Assembly: GCF_000196115.1 (NCBI RefSeq)
Contig: NC_005027.1
Coordinates: 4,650,001 to 4,714,000, forward strand
Direction: 5' to 3'
DNA from: Rhodopirellula baltica SH 1
GTDB taxonomy: Bacteria; Planctomycetota; Planctomycetia; Pirellulales; Pirellulaceae
DNA: 64,000 nt
In this document: positions 29,278 through 38,037 of the stretch, piece after piece
Position numbering within the stretch: position 1 is the first letter of the stretch
Layout of the letters: every line of letters begins with the position of its first letter
Program-made: the position numbers and the translations under genes
The notes under the pieces: generated by a model
What the model was told of the DNA's origin: nothing
Databases searched by the model: none
The model's input: the letters and a program-made list of their open reading frames with translations, nothing else

Positions 29278-30872
29278 TCGCCAACCAATCCCGTGGCAGC
29301 AAAGATTGATCCGATTGCGATCATCAAGCATGGGCCGACGACGATTGTCATCAGCTTGTCCATCGGGTTGGCACATCTTTCCCAACCTTCGGGCCAAGCA
29401 TTGGTTTGAGAAATGGTCATCCACGCGATTGCCACTCCACCTATCGCGAATGCGGTAATGGCCGGCCCGCCGTGCAAGCGAGGCACGGTGACCCCTAGCA
29501 AAAACAGCCCGACGATTCCGGCTCCTAAGACACCGGACAATGTCCACCAGACATCAAGCGTGCTGTCGGTCAGACGCACCAGCGCAAGAGCCATCGCCGT
29601 CCCCATCGCTCCCCAAGCAACCGTCGACATCCTCAGCACCCCCACGTGCTGGGCATCCGTTGAGTCCTGGCGAAACAGACGCTTGTAAAAGTCGCTCATC
29701 ACCAGCGTCGCCGATGAGTTCAACGAAGTGGACACCGTGCTCATCGCAGCAGCAAACACGGCGGCGATCAACAAGCCTCGAACACCTTGCGGAAGATTTG
29801 CCGCGATGAAATGCGGGAACACCCGATCGCCCAAATCTTCATCTTTCAGCTTGGACGAAGTTTCCAACAAAAGGGTTGAATAATCAGCATCCTCTTTGCT
29901 CACACCGTCCTGCATCAACTTTTGCTCGGCCACAATCGTTCGCACCTCGGCGAGGTCCTGCGGATGGCCTTCGTAGTACGCATACAACGACGATCCAATG
30001 AAAAGGAACAACGCGCTGACCGGCACATACAACAAAGCCCCGACCCAAACACTCTTAGCCGCTTCTTTGTCAGAACTGGAAGCGATGTAGCGTTGGACAT
30101 AGCTCTGATCGACGCCAAAATTGCGAAGGTTGTCAAACAAACCGAACGCCAACACAACCCAAATCGTTGGCTTTGACAAAATGAGGAAGGAACTGTCTCC
30201 GAGCGAAAACTTCTCGTTCTCGTTTGCCACCGCCAAAACTTCCGCTGGACCACCCGGCATCCCCATCAACAGAATCGCCAGTGCCAACAAGGCCCCCGCC
30301 AACAACACAATTGCTTGGATTGCGTCGGCCCAAATCACGGCGACGATCCCGCCGACAAACGAGTACACCGTGACCACGACTCCGGTGCACAGGATGACCA
30401 CTCGAATGTCCCAACCGAACAACACCGCCATTGGCAGTGCCATCAAGTACATCACAACGCCGATGCGAGCGATCTGATACAGCAAATAGAATCCACTGGC
30501 AAACAAACGAGCCCAGAGTCCAAAGCGGCGTTCCAGCAAGGAGTACGCTGACACCTCGCCGCTGCTTCGGTAGAGCGGCAGAAACCATCGCACCGCAATC
30601 GCAGCGGCAACGGGGATCGCCAGCGAATACATGAACGCGTTCCAATTGTCGACAAACGCTTTGCCAGGCAGCGCCAGATAACTGATGCTGCTGAGATAAG
30701 TCGCGAAGATGGACAACCCACACAACCACCCCGGAAGCGACCGACCACCAGCAGTGAAATCATCAGCGGAACGGTTACGCGCCCAGAAGTAAAACCCAAT
30801 CGCCATGATCGCGATGAAGTAACCGACTAGGACGGCATAGTCCAAGCCGGTGAATGCCATCGCCGCAATCAT
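29244..30872 (-). CDS. Sodium:solute symporter (SSS family)
   Basis: 542 aa with about 13 hydrophobic segments. N-terminal TM1 is [20 protein letters not shown]. Family-typical sequences include [39 protein letters not shown] and [20 protein letters not shown], the last matching the sodium-site Ser/Thr-rich helix. It imports a small solute with sodium; the neighbouring DapA/NanA-type aldolase suggests a sugar acid or sialic-acid-like substrate. The ATG overlaps the aldolase stop (ATGA), so both are one operon. The 3' end overlaps the GntR gene by 34 bp tail to tail. Confidence 0.93.
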   Translation of the reverse strand: MIAAMAFTGLDYAVLVGYFIAIMAIGFYFWARNRSADDFTAGGRSLPGWLCGLSIFATYLSSISYLALPGKAFVDNWNAFMYSLAIPVAAAIAVRWFLPLYRSSGEVSAYSLLERRFGLWARLFASGFYLLYQIARIGVVMYLMALPMAVLFGWDIRVVILCTGVVVTVYSFVGGIVAVIWADAIQAIVLLAGALLALAILLMGMPGGPAEVLAVANENEKFSLGDSSFLILSKPTIWVVLAFGLFDNLRNFGVDQSYVQRYIASSSDKEAAKSVWVGALLYVPVSALFLFIGSSLYAYYEGHPQDLAEVRTIVAEQKLMQDGVSKEDADYSTLLLETSSKLKDEDLGDRVFPHFIAANLPQGVRGLLIAAVFAAAMSTVSTSLNSSATLVMSDFYKRLFRQDSTDAQHVGVLRMSTVAWGAMGTAMALALVRLTDSTLDVWWTLSGVLGAGIVGLFLLGVTVPRLHGGPAITAFAIGGVAIAWMTISQTNAWPEGWERCANPMDKLMTIVVGPCLMIAIGSIFAATGLVGDQTSRKDWSES

Positions 30873-31828
30873 AGAATGTCCAGATCACGAAGAATCGCAG
30901 CCACTCTCTCCCGCTCAGGTTCAAAGAACCGGTGAAAAGGATCCGCAGGAAGGTCGCTGCAAATTCCTAGCAACGACGCGGCACATTTGGTCGCCTTGAT
31001 GTGACGAGATGCATACTTGCCCACATCGTAGATGTCTTGGAAACGACGAATCTTCGAAATAGCAGCTTCCGTTTTCGCTGAGTCGTTCGCCGTCAAGCCT
31101 TCGTAGCAATCGACAAAGCAACGCGTCATCACGTTGGCGCCGCCGGCCACTCCTCCGTCGCCACCCAACTGATGAGCTTCCGGCAACATGGCCTCGGGAC
31201 CGATCAAGATTGACCAATCCTCTCGCACCTCATTTCGCAAATCGCACAAACGGCGGAAGTAGTCCAGGTCACCGCTGCTATCTTTGACACCCACGATCGA
31301 TTGGATCTCAGAAAGCGTCTTCAGAGTTTCGATTTCAAACCAAACCTTGGTCAAACCCGGCATGTTGTACAGCATCAACGGCAACGGAATTTCCGGTGCG
31401 ATGTTCTGGACGTAAGCGGTCAGCTCCGTTTGTCCTGCCGGAAAATAATAGGGCGTCGTCAGGACCGCTGCGTCCGCTCCCGCATCGGCGGCATGATGGG
31501 CGATCGATACCGATTCAACAAATGCCGTGTCCGTCACTCCGACCAACACGGGAACGCGTTTCGCGACCAAGTGAGTTGTGGCGGTGATCAACTCACGGCG
31601 CAATCGGTAACTCAAACTGGGCGCCTCACCCGTCGTTCCGAGAATGAAGATTCCTGAAACGCCACCGTCGATGACGTGCTCGATCAAACGCTCCCAACCC
31701 TCTTGGTCAAGCTCGTCACGAGCACGCAAAGGAGTGATCAATGGAGGCACGATGCCTTGCAAGCGATTGCCTGCAGTGAACAGACGGGACATATCGCGAG
31801 CGTCGGCTATGGGGGAGGAAGATTTCAT
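30869..31828 (-). CDS. DapA/NanA-family aldolase (dihydrodipicolinate synthase-like)
   Basis: 319 aa. Residues about 24-45 ([20 protein letters not shown]) start the TIM barrel; [20 protein letters not shown] gives the substrate-carboxylate GTTGE motif, [13 protein letters not shown] the catalytic Tyr, and [20 protein letters not shown] the Schiff-base lysine. The enzyme type joins or splits a pyruvate unit from an aldehyde. Lysine biosynthesis is one option, but being in an operon with a sodium symporter and next to a GntR regulator favours a catabolic role such as N-acetylneuraminate or 2-keto-3-deoxy-sugar-acid lyase. The ATG at 31792 is an alternative start. Confidence 0.9.
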   Translation of the reverse strand: MKSSSPIADARDMSRLFTAGNRLQGIVPPLITPLRARDELDQEGWERLIEHVIDGGVSGIFILGTTGEAPSLSYRLRRELITATTHLVAKRVPVLVGVTDTAFVESVSIAHHAADAGADAAVLTTPYYFPAGQTELTAYVQNIAPEIPLPLMLYNMPGLTKVWFEIETLKTLSEIQSIVGVKDSSGDLDYFRRLCDLRNEVREDWSILIGPEAMLPEAHQLGGDGGVAGGANVMTRCFVDCYEGLTANDSAKTEAAISKIRRFQDIYDVGKYASRHIKATKCAASLLGICSDLPADPFHRFFEPERERVAAILRDLDIL

Positions 31829-31976
31829 CTAGTGGGGACAGACGAAAATAGGTGGGAGGTGGGGAGGGGCGAGGCACAAGGCTCAAACGGTGATCGATCG
31901 TCCAGTATCGAACGACCGCTCACCGATGACTTTCTTGCGAATCGAAAAGGCCCGATCCGCGAAGAGGGACGATAGC

Positions 31977-33365
31977 CTAAACGTTCGCGGCGGCGGCCGC
32001 ATCCACCGACCATCCCTCGCGATAATTTTTGCTCAATAGCGAAGTGGCCTGTTCGTCCCCGGTACAAACCATTTCGGAAGCGTTGAACTTCAATTCGCGA
32101 CCGCACTGATGTGCGACCGTTCCGAGCAGAACGGTTTCGGTCAATGGCCCGGAGTAATCAAATTGGCAAAGCGGCGTGCCCTGACCGCGAATCGCTTGCA
32201 TCCATTCCATGTGATGCCCGATCGAGTCGGCGATGCGTGGTGCGGCCGGCTTGAAGTCCGCGAATTTGTCTTTGGGTAGCAGCGTGTAATCGCCATACGT
32301 TGCGATCATCATTCCTTTGTCGCCCACAAACAACACGCCGCTGCCGGGCACCGAAATGCCTTCGAGTTCTTTGGGTGATCGATCGCCGTCATACCAAGTC
32401 AGATCCAACTCGTCGTGCTTGTCGGTCGCGTCAAAGTGATAGCGAACCTTCAATCCGGTTGGGCAATAGTCATCCGAAGGCGGCGGTCCATCCGCAACGA
32501 TGCTGGATGGCAAATGCAAACCCAGTGCCCAAAACGGCAAATCAACATAGTGACATCCCATGTCACCGAGTGTGCCAGCACCATACGCACGATAACGACG
32601 CCACGAGGCGGGATGCAAACCCGGCGTGTAGGCGATCTTGGGTGCGGGGCCGAGCCAGAGATCCCAATCAACATTGGACGGTGCTTCGCCCTGAGGCTCT
32701 GGCAACTCGGTCGCGCCCCAGCCTTTCCCAACCCACACGTGAACTCGGGTGACGTTACCAATCACACCATCCTGAATCATCTCCACGACACGGCGATAGT
32801 TTGCACCAGCGTGAATCTGCGTTCCCATCTGAGTCACGACGCCAGCTTCCTTAGCTGCCATTCGAATGGCACGTGCTTCGGCAACGGTATGAGTCAAAGG
32901 TTTCTCGCAATACACGTGCAACCCTTTTTCAATCGCACGAATCGTGGCGGGTGCGTGATGGTGATCCGGCGTGCTGATCACCACACCATCTAAATCGTTT
33001 TCCTCTCGCAGCATCTCGCGATAGTCGCGATACAACTTTGCTTTCGGAAAACGTTTGCCGGCATCCTTCAAGTAGTTTTCGTCAACATCACAAAGTGCGG
33101 TTAGGTTTTGCGATTGCACTCCGGCCAAGTTGGCTGAACCACGATTGGCGACTCCGATGACCGCCAAGTTCAATGGTCGATTGGGGTCGATGTTCTCGGC
33201 CGCTTTGGCCGAAGAAACGATCCCGTGTGAAGAGGCGGCTAACCCCAGCGTGGCCCCCGTCCACTGCATCCACCGGCGGCGATCAATGGATGATCCCAGC
33301 GGTGGTTGACCAGGACTGGAAATTTGGTCGGAAGCGGACGAGACAACAGAGCGGGCAGGTTTCAT
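31977..33365 (-). CDS. Tat-exported Gfo/Idh/MocA family oxidoreductase
   Basis: 462 aa from an ATG at 33365 with GAGGA seven bases upstream; the frame continues upstream but those 71 residues look non-coding. A twin-arginine signal lies near residues 28-60 (DRRRWMQWTGATLGLAASSH, ending SAKAAE). The Rossmann domain follows (LNLAVIGVANRGSANLAGVQ; GVVISTPDHHHAPATIRAIE; EKGLHVYCEKPLTH with the catalytic EKP). The C-terminal domain starts near AGVVTQMGTQIHAGANYRRV. Folding with bound NAD(P) before export explains the Tat route, which is common for planctomycete members of this family. It follows the aldolase locus by position but is transcribed separately (148-bp gap). Confidence 0.93.
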   Translation of the reverse strand: MKPARSVVSSASDQISSPGQPPLGSSIDRRRWMQWTGATLGLAASSHGIVSSAKAAENIDPNRPLNLAVIGVANRGSANLAGVQSQNLTALCDVDENYLKDAGKRFPKAKLYRDYREMLREENDLDGVVISTPDHHHAPATIRAIEKGLHVYCEKPLTHTVAEARAIRMAAKEAGVVTQMGTQIHAGANYRRVVEMIQDGVIGNVTRVHVWVGKGWGATELPEPQGEAPSNVDWDLWLGPAPKIAYTPGLHPASWRRYRAYGAGTLGDMGCHYVDLPFWALGLHLPSSIVADGPPPSDDYCPTGLKVRYHFDATDKHDELDLTWYDGDRSPKELEGISVPGSGVLFVGDKGMMIATYGDYTLLPKDKFADFKPAAPRIADSIGHHMEWMQAIRGQGTPLCQFDYSGPLTETVLLGTVAHQCGRELKFNASEMVCTGDEQATSLLSKNYREGWSVDAAAAANV

Positions 33366-33496
33366 CGGTGGTCCTCGTTGAACAATTGCGTTGAGATCGG
33401 CTGGACCAAACACCTTCGCCGCCGTGCATGCTCCGAAACCGAACGAGCTGACATTGTAATGTGTAAATTGAGCACCTGTGGCCCTCAGAAAGCCCC

Positions 33497-34360
33497 TTAC
33501 CCCGCTGGTGGTGACGAAGGCGTAGGCGACGACATTAAAACGCCTCGCTGGACAAGGACGGGCTCTTTGTCGTCCCAATCAACTTCGCAGGGTTCGCTGG
33601 TGGCCACTTCCGAATCACAAATCCCCAACGCCAATCGCATGACCCGTCGATGCTGACGCTGATCATCCACGAAGGGAATGCTGCGATCCAAAGCGACCGG
33701 CAAAGCAATCTGCTCATCCTGGTGATAGCAAGCGATTCGGTGCAGCGTCACAACGCGCAACCAATGCCACGGACGCTCCACACGAACGTGCTTGCGACAC
33801 CAATTCCAATCGGCGAATCGAAGCAACTCGTCTTCCTGAAACAGAAAGCATCGAATGCATTCCTTGCGAACCACGTTTCGGTCTTCGCAAGTCATGCAGA
33901 ACAACCAAACCTTTCGCGGCATCGACGAAGTCGCAAGCCAACCGGTCAGAATACTGGCGGCATCGTTGAGAATCTCAAAGCCAACACGACCCTCCGTTGG
34001 AACGATCGGTGCATTCAACGTTGTCGCGCGAGCCAATTGTCTCAACGTTTCGCGGGCGGATGGATTGTCATAGGCATCGTCGATTGTGCGCCGCGGAGCG
34101 ACATTGCGAAATAGCAACTGCACCGTTCCGTCCGGTCCTTGATCACCGTCGACGGGCAGCAAATAGTGAGCTTGAAACAGCAGCTCGTCTGAATCGCCGC
34201 GACGCAGTCTGTCCAAGTACTTCAATCGCTTGCGAAACAAAACCCACCAGCTGATCGCAATACCAAGCAGCACGCCTGCGGCCTTGCCGACCAATTCCGG
34301 AAAGACACGTCGCCACTCCATCTCGGAGAGCCATTCCAGCAAAGCTTCCATCCAACCCAT
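33497..34360 (-). CDS. Hypothetical protein with one N-terminal membrane helix
   Basis: 287 aa from an ATG at 34360; a GTG at 34438 and an ATG at 34351 are also possible. A short amphipathic start (EALLEWLSEMEWRRVF) leads to one membrane segment (LVGKAAGVLLGIAISWWVLF) with a basic cytoplasmic side, then a soluble domain with several Cys (CMTCEDRNVVRKECIRCFLF) and WNWCRKHVRVERPWHWLRVV. I do not recognise the family. The Cys pairs could bind a metal, though spacing is irregular. Its 3' end lies 131 bp from the oxidoreductase start; no operon can be claimed. Confidence 0.65.
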   Translation of the reverse strand: MGWMEALLEWLSEMEWRRVFPELVGKAAGVLLGIAISWWVLFRKRLKYLDRLRRGDSDELLFQAHYLLPVDGDQGPDGTVQLLFRNVAPRRTIDDAYDNPSARETLRQLARATTLNAPIVPTEGRVGFEILNDAASILTGWLATSSMPRKVWLFCMTCEDRNVVRKECIRCFLFQEDELLRFADWNWCRKHVRVERPWHWLRVVTLHRIACYHQDEQIALPVALDRSIPFVDDQRQHRRVMRLALGICDSEVATSEPCEVDWDDKEPVLVQRGVLMSSPTPSSPPAG

Positions 34361-34547
34361 CCACGCGAAAACACTGACCAGCGGCAAACTGCAACCAACA
34401 GCTTGCCGGGATAAGTTAGCACAGCGCAAACCAGGCACGGGTTTCGGAGCAATCGAGAATGACAGATCAGGTGCCCTCGATTGGACGCTCGTCTATCATT
34501 GCGACATCGAATCATTGGTCCGTCCCCACTCTCATTGTCGCCAATTC

Positions 34548-35042
34548 ATGTCAGCCACTTTTCGCGTCGACGTTTCCAAAGAGCAGTTCATTTTTTCGGC
34601 CGCACACTTCATCACTTTCGCGGGCGACATCTGCGAACGTATCCACGGGCACAACTACGGTGTCCGCGTCAGCGTCGAAGGACCACTGGATGAAAATCGA
34701 TACGTGGTCGACTTCATTGCTCTTCGAGATGCGGTGCTAAAGCAAACGCAAGCACTCGATCACCACGTGATTTTGCCGCGTGACCACAAAGAAATCTTGG
34801 TGACGCAAGACGAAACGGAGACAACCGCACGTTTTCGCGAACGCCGCTGGGTGTTCCCCAATGAAGACTGCATCATCATGCCAGTCATCAATACCACGGC
34901 CGAAGAAATTGCTCGCGTGATTGCGGAAAACGTTCGCGAACAAACAAAGGAACAATTCGGCAAAGCGTTGTCATCCATCGAAGTGGCGGTCGACGAAAAC
35001 GCGGGCCAATGGGGCGTTTGCAAATTGCCCTGGAACGAATGA
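34548..35042 (+). CDS. queD: 6-carboxytetrahydropterin / 6-pyruvoyltetrahydropterin synthase family
   Basis: 164 aa from an ATG at 34548; the frame upstream is open but not protein-like. Zinc-binding and catalytic residues are present: the His of FIFSAAHFITFAGD, the nucleophilic Cys and paired His of CERIHGHNYGV, plus LDHHVILP and the Glu of SIEVAVDENAGQWGV. QueD makes 6-carboxytetrahydropterin for queuosine; close relatives make pyruvoyltetrahydropterin. The CxxxHGH spacing is that of QueD and PTPS alike. It contains an insertion near DETETTARFRERRWVFPNED relative to short QueD enzymes. No other queuosine genes are in the window, so the assignment rests on the sequence. Confidence 0.88.
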   Translation: MSATFRVDVSKEQFIFSAAHFITFAGDICERIHGHNYGVRVSVEGPLDENRYVVDFIALRDAVLKQTQALDHHVILPRDHKEILVTQDETETTARFRERRWVFPNEDCIIMPVINTTAEEIARVIAENVREQTKEQFGKALSSIEVAVDENAGQWGVCKLPWNE

Positions 35043-35064
35043 TCGCTTCTCAGATCAACCGTTT

Positions 35065-35080
35065 TGATGCGGCCGCATCA
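35065..35080. repeat. 16-bp perfect palindrome between convergent genes
   Basis: TGATGCGGCCGCATCA is a perfect inverted repeat lying between the queD stop and the stop of the DUF502 gene (its right three bases are that stop). It is placed where a bidirectional terminator is expected but has no flanking T-run. Confidence 0.4.
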
Positions 35081-36100
35081 GGCACTCGGTGAGGTGGCAC
35101 CGTCTCTGGAGACCGATTCACCAATCGCTGGCACGACGATCTGCTTGGGTGCCTTGCCGCCAGGCAGGTCATATCGCTGGGTGGAAGGAACGACCACACC
35201 GCAGCTGACGATGAACTGCAATGCTTCATCGATTGTCAAATTCAAATCGATCGCTTCGCTGCGTCGAACGCTGACAGTAAATCCAGTCATTGGCATTGGA
35301 CTGGTCGGCATCAACACGCTCAACATTGGTTCGCCAGCAGCCTCTGAAATCTCACGCATGCCATTGCCGGTTACAAACCCGAGCGACCAAATACCATCAC
35401 GTGGATACTGAATCGCGACAACACGGTTGAATTCGATTTGTCGATCATCAAAGGCAAAATCGGTGATTTGTTTGACGCTACCGTAGACCTTGTTGACGAT
35501 CGGGATCCGCAAAATCGTGGCATCAAAAGTCGTCACAAACCAACGACCAATCCCGCCCGTGAATAAACGCCCCAGGAAATACAGCAGCACAAAGAACACG
35601 ATCAAAAAGACCGGAACGACCACCGATCGTGGCATGTACTGAAGCTGGACGAAACGGTCCCAATACGCCGTCGCGCTGTTCGGCGGAACCGAATACGGAC
35701 CAAACGCATCGATCTCGGAATCAACTCGTTGAACCACATACCCGGGCAGATAGCGTCGGCCGGTCGGATCGGGAACGTACGACAACCCTTTGTAGGTAAA
35801 CCCACGCTGATTCGGCTTACTCAGTGAGCCTTCGGGTGCGTCGTTGATGATCGCGCCTTCGGGTGGACGATCGTACGTTTCACTGACCGCCGGAATCAGA
35901 ACAAAGCGTCGAATACCAGTTTCAACCGGCAACAAAACGTAATTTTCGATCGCATTCCAAGCCCAAATCAAAACCACGATCGTCAACAATGGTGGCAGAA
36001 CGACACCCAACCCGCGAACAATCGCGCGGCGAGCCCCACCTTTATGTGGAGCGGATGCATCAGCTTGGACTTCGAGAGGAGTGTCGGTCGATTCAGTCAT
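35078..36100 (-). CDS. DUF502 family membrane protein
   Basis: 340 aa from an ATG at 36100; a longer frame upstream is not protein-like. Two membrane helices are visible, VVLPPLLTIVVLIWAWNAIE near residue 35-55 and VVVPVFLIVFFVLLYFLGRL near 170-190, then the conserved DUF502 region (IPIVNKVYGSVKQITDFAF; RVVAIQYPRDGIWSLGFVT; VLMPTSPMPMTGFTVSV). Compared with short DUF502 proteins it has a roughly 80-residue insert between the helices. The family is widespread, membrane-bound and without a proven function. No operon partner on this strand is close; the ComF gene starts 209 bp upstream. Confidence 0.88.
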   Translation of the reverse strand: MTESTDTPLEVQADASAPHKGGARRAIVRGLGVVLPPLLTIVVLIWAWNAIENYVLLPVETGIRRFVLIPAVSETYDRPPEGAIINDAPEGSLSKPNQRGFTYKGLSYVPDPTGRRYLPGYVVQRVDSEIDAFGPYSVPPNSATAYWDRFVQLQYMPRSVVVPVFLIVFFVLLYFLGRLFTGGIGRWFVTTFDATILRIPIVNKVYGSVKQITDFAFDDRQIEFNRVVAIQYPRDGIWSLGFVTGNGMREISEAAGEPMLSVLMPTSPMPMTGFTVSVRRSEAIDLNLTIDEALQFIVSCGVVVPSTQRYDLPGGKAPKQIVVPAIGESVSRDGATSPSA

Positions 36101-36309
36101 CGTGCGGGAAAACCGGATGAGAATATCAGTGGAACGATCGCTCGCCAAAAGGACTTCGCTCCGAATGGAGAAGAAGCCATCGTGAAATGGGACGTTGTTT
36201 CCGCCGCCGCGTCCAACCACACGACAGACTTTAACACGGAATGCCGATTCACGAACCCGCAAACTCCGCCCAACCGTCCCATTCCAAAGGGATGGATACG
36301 GGTTTGGCT

Positions 36310-37218
36310 TCATTTTTGTGCGTCACGAATCGCCCGAGCGACAACCAGCAGATCGACTCGGGCGGCACCAGCATCTAGCAACACCCGAGAGATTTCATCG
36401 GCGGTCGCTCCGGTTGTCATCACATCATCGACCAAAAGAATATGTTCGCCTGCCAAGCGTTTTCTCCATCGTCGACGAACTCGAAAGGCTCCCCGCACGT
36501 TTTCGCGACGGGCTGCATCGTCCAACAACGCCTGTTTTTGCACCGAACGCGTGGTTTCTAAAAGCGATCCAAACGAGAAATTCATCTCGCGAGCGAATCG
36601 GCTTGCCAGAGATCCTGTCCCGACACCGCCCCGACGAAATTGGCGCCAAAACGGGCTCGCCACGTGAGTGACCAAGGGGGACGACTCCGATCCATCGGAA
36701 ACCGTTCTCGCCTGAATCGCCGCGTTCTCGCGGTAGCGATCCGCTAATCGAACGGCCAATTCGCGAGCAATCGCGGTATTGCGAGGGTATTTCGCCGCGA
36801 TGATCGCATGCCGGACGACTTCGTGATAACGATAGACCGCCGTGGCGGTCTCAAATGAAAAAGGTGTTTGACGACGAACGCACTCCTGGCAAGGCAGATC
36901 ATCCAATTGGCTATCCGCGTCATCGATTGGCCCTGAATCCTCGCTAGCAGACCTTTGCCTATGTCCCGTCGCGGGCCAAGCACATCGCACGCAAGCAGCC
37001 TGCATCGACGGGGCGGACTGGACCAAGGAGGTTTCACACAGCCGACAAAAGGATGCGAAGCGCCGCCGGGAGACCAACGGAACCTTGGCTGAACCATCGC
37101 GGCCGGATGCGATTCCCGTCAGCTCACCACAAAGAACGCAAACGGGCGGAAAAAGCAGCGGAGCCAGCAATTCGCTGGTGTTTTGCACACTTTCGGTCAA
37201 AAAGTCAGAGCTTTTCAC
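36310..37218 (-). CDS. ComF-family phosphoribosyltransferase-like protein
   Basis: 302 aa from a GTG at 37218. The N-terminus has the ComF zinc-binding cysteines (FPPVCVLCGELTG; SFCRLCETS; ACVRCAWPA; CQECVRR). Then comes FETATAVYRYHEVVRHAIIA and a C-terminal type I phosphoribosyltransferase fold with PRPP loop ILLVDDVMTTGATADEIS. ComF-type proteins assist DNA uptake in naturally competent bacteria and work with single-strand DNA-handling proteins elsewhere. The zinc-finger region carries a roughly 30-residue polar insert (SASEDSGPIDDADSQLDD). No other competence genes are seen here. Confidence 0.9.
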   Translation of the reverse strand: MKSSDFLTESVQNTSELLAPLLFPPVCVLCGELTGIASGRDGSAKVPLVSRRRFASFCRLCETSLVQSAPSMQAACVRCAWPATGHRQRSASEDSGPIDDADSQLDDLPCQECVRRQTPFSFETATAVYRYHEVVRHAIIAAKYPRNTAIARELAVRLADRYRENAAIQARTVSDGSESSPLVTHVASPFWRQFRRGGVGTGSLASRFAREMNFSFGSLLETTRSVQKQALLDDAARRENVRGAFRVRRRWRKRLAGEHILLVDDVMTTGATADEISRVLLDAGAARVDLLVVARAIRDAQK

Positions 37219-37432
37219 AAAATAACTTTGTGTTCCCGCGAACCTTCTGCTGAAATAATCCTCTAACCAGTCAGCGACATCACCACCCCGTACGGGCGGG
37301 GACGTTGCATGAAGCGGTCGGTCTCGGGCATGATTCCCTTGACCGGTTCGTGATTGTAACGAATTCGGTGTCCTTACTTTCCGTTTTTGAGCTCCATCAC
37401 CGCACCGAGAAAATCGGCGCAGGGAGGATTCG

Positions 37433-37669
37433 ATGCGTAACCTGATCTCGACTCAACGTGTTGTCCGCATTTCCCACATCGTGGATGTCATGCGTACCAA
37501 TGCTGCCGAGACTCTGTGCGTCGTCATCCATACCTGCTCATTGCAGTGGGAGGGCCTCGGTTATCCGGGGTCCAGCGCCCCGGAGCCTCTGGCAGCCAGT
37601 TTTGCGGCAATAAAACCCTGGCGGTTTTCATTTGCCACAGACCAAACGTGTCACAGGTCCATGCGATAA
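37433..37669 (+). CDS. Possible small protein, 78 aa, strong ribosome binding site
   Basis: ATG at 37433 with GGGAGG six bases upstream, which is one of the best Shine-Dalgarno sequences of the window. The translation (MRNLISTQRVVRISHIVDVM at the start) matches nothing I recognise and its second half overlaps the hairpins at 37565-37622. It could be a real small protein, a leader peptide or chance. Codon use gives no clear answer. Confidence 0.25.
   Translation: MRNLISTQRVVRISHIVDVMRTNAAETLCVVIHTCSLQWEGLGYPGSSAPEPLAASFAAIKPWRFSFATDQTCHRSMR
37565..37622 (+). other. Two adjacent hairpins
   Basis: CCGGGG-TCCAGCG-CCCCGG (37565-37583) is a perfect 6-bp stem. GCCAG-TTTT (37595-37603) pairs with AAAA-CC-CTGGC (37612-37622) leaving a CC bulge and an 8-nt loop. 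They follow one another closely, as in structured RNAs. Confidence 0.45.
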
Positions 37670-37708
37670 GGCCCCAGCCTTTTCCTCGCATTGAACTGAA
37701 GCACGCCG

Positions 37709-37758
37709 CGAAAAGTCTCTGGCACGACTGACCCTCGGGTCACGCCGTCGACTTTTCG
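37709..37758 (+). other. Long three-part hairpin, possible RNA 3' end
   Basis: Outer arms CGAAAAGTC (37709-37717) and GACTTTTCG (37750-37758) pair perfectly over 9 bp. Inside them GGC (37721-37723) can pair with GCC (37744-37746), and TGACCC (37729-37734) with GGGTCA (37737-37742). The 3' outer arm contains TTTT and is followed by TTTG, so it could act as a weak terminator for an RNA read from the plus strand. Confidence 0.45.
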
Positions 37759-38010
37759 TTTGCCGCCCATCGCGTTTCGCGTCGGCAGCGCCCCGCTCGG
37801 ATCAGAACTTCGCCTGCATCTTCGTCTATCGATCCAATCGATGGCGGAAGTCTCTCAACCAGACTTCTGACAAGAACGTTGTTGCATTGAGCGAAGCAAT
37901 CTCGTCCGTCCACGGGGCTCGCCGATTGAGCTGATTCACCGATCGGGTTTTCCAACTGGTTTGAAACAATTCAGCAGGCAGCCAATTGGCTGGCCTGAAC
38001 AGGAAAGTAA

Positions 38011-38026
38011 TCCCGGAACTCCGGGA
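38011..38026 (+). promoter_or_regulatory. Hairpin covering the sigma-factor ribosome binding site
   Basis: TCCCGG-AACT-CCGGGA (38011-38026) is a perfect 6-bp stem with a 4-nt loop. The 3' arm overlaps the GGGAGG Shine-Dalgarno at 38023-38028 of the sigma gene whose ATG is at 38038. When folded it would hide the ribosome binding site, as in RNA thermometers and translational riboswitches. Regulation is inferred from geometry only. Confidence 0.5.
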
Positions 38027-38037
38027 GGATGGACACC

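Larger units (their letters stand above)
37219..38037. other. 819-bp leader region upstream of the sigma factor, rich in hairpins
   Basis: Apart from a doubtful small reading frame (37433-37669) no gene is seen. Several perfect inverted repeats are listed separately: 37565-37583, 37595-37622, 37709-37758 and 38011-38026. Their density, unlike other intergenic stretches of the window, suggests a structured leader or a separate non-coding RNA. None of the standard signature sequences of RNase P RNA, tmRNA or SRP RNA were recognised. Confidence 0.5.

Noticed and set aside
28363-29547. 394-codon open frame on the minus strand opposite the GntR gene
   Set aside because: Its translation is rich in Arg, His and Cys without any family signature, while the plus strand encodes a clear FCD-type GntR protein. 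It is an antisense shadow.
35065-35080. 16-bp palindrome as a transcription factor site
   Set aside because: It sits between two convergent 3' ends, where no promoter is expected; kept only as a repeat and possible mRNA end.
36101-36313. 71-residue extension of the DUF502 protein
   Set aside because: Composition is not protein-like and it runs into the ComF gene end; the ATG at 36100 gives a normal N-terminus.
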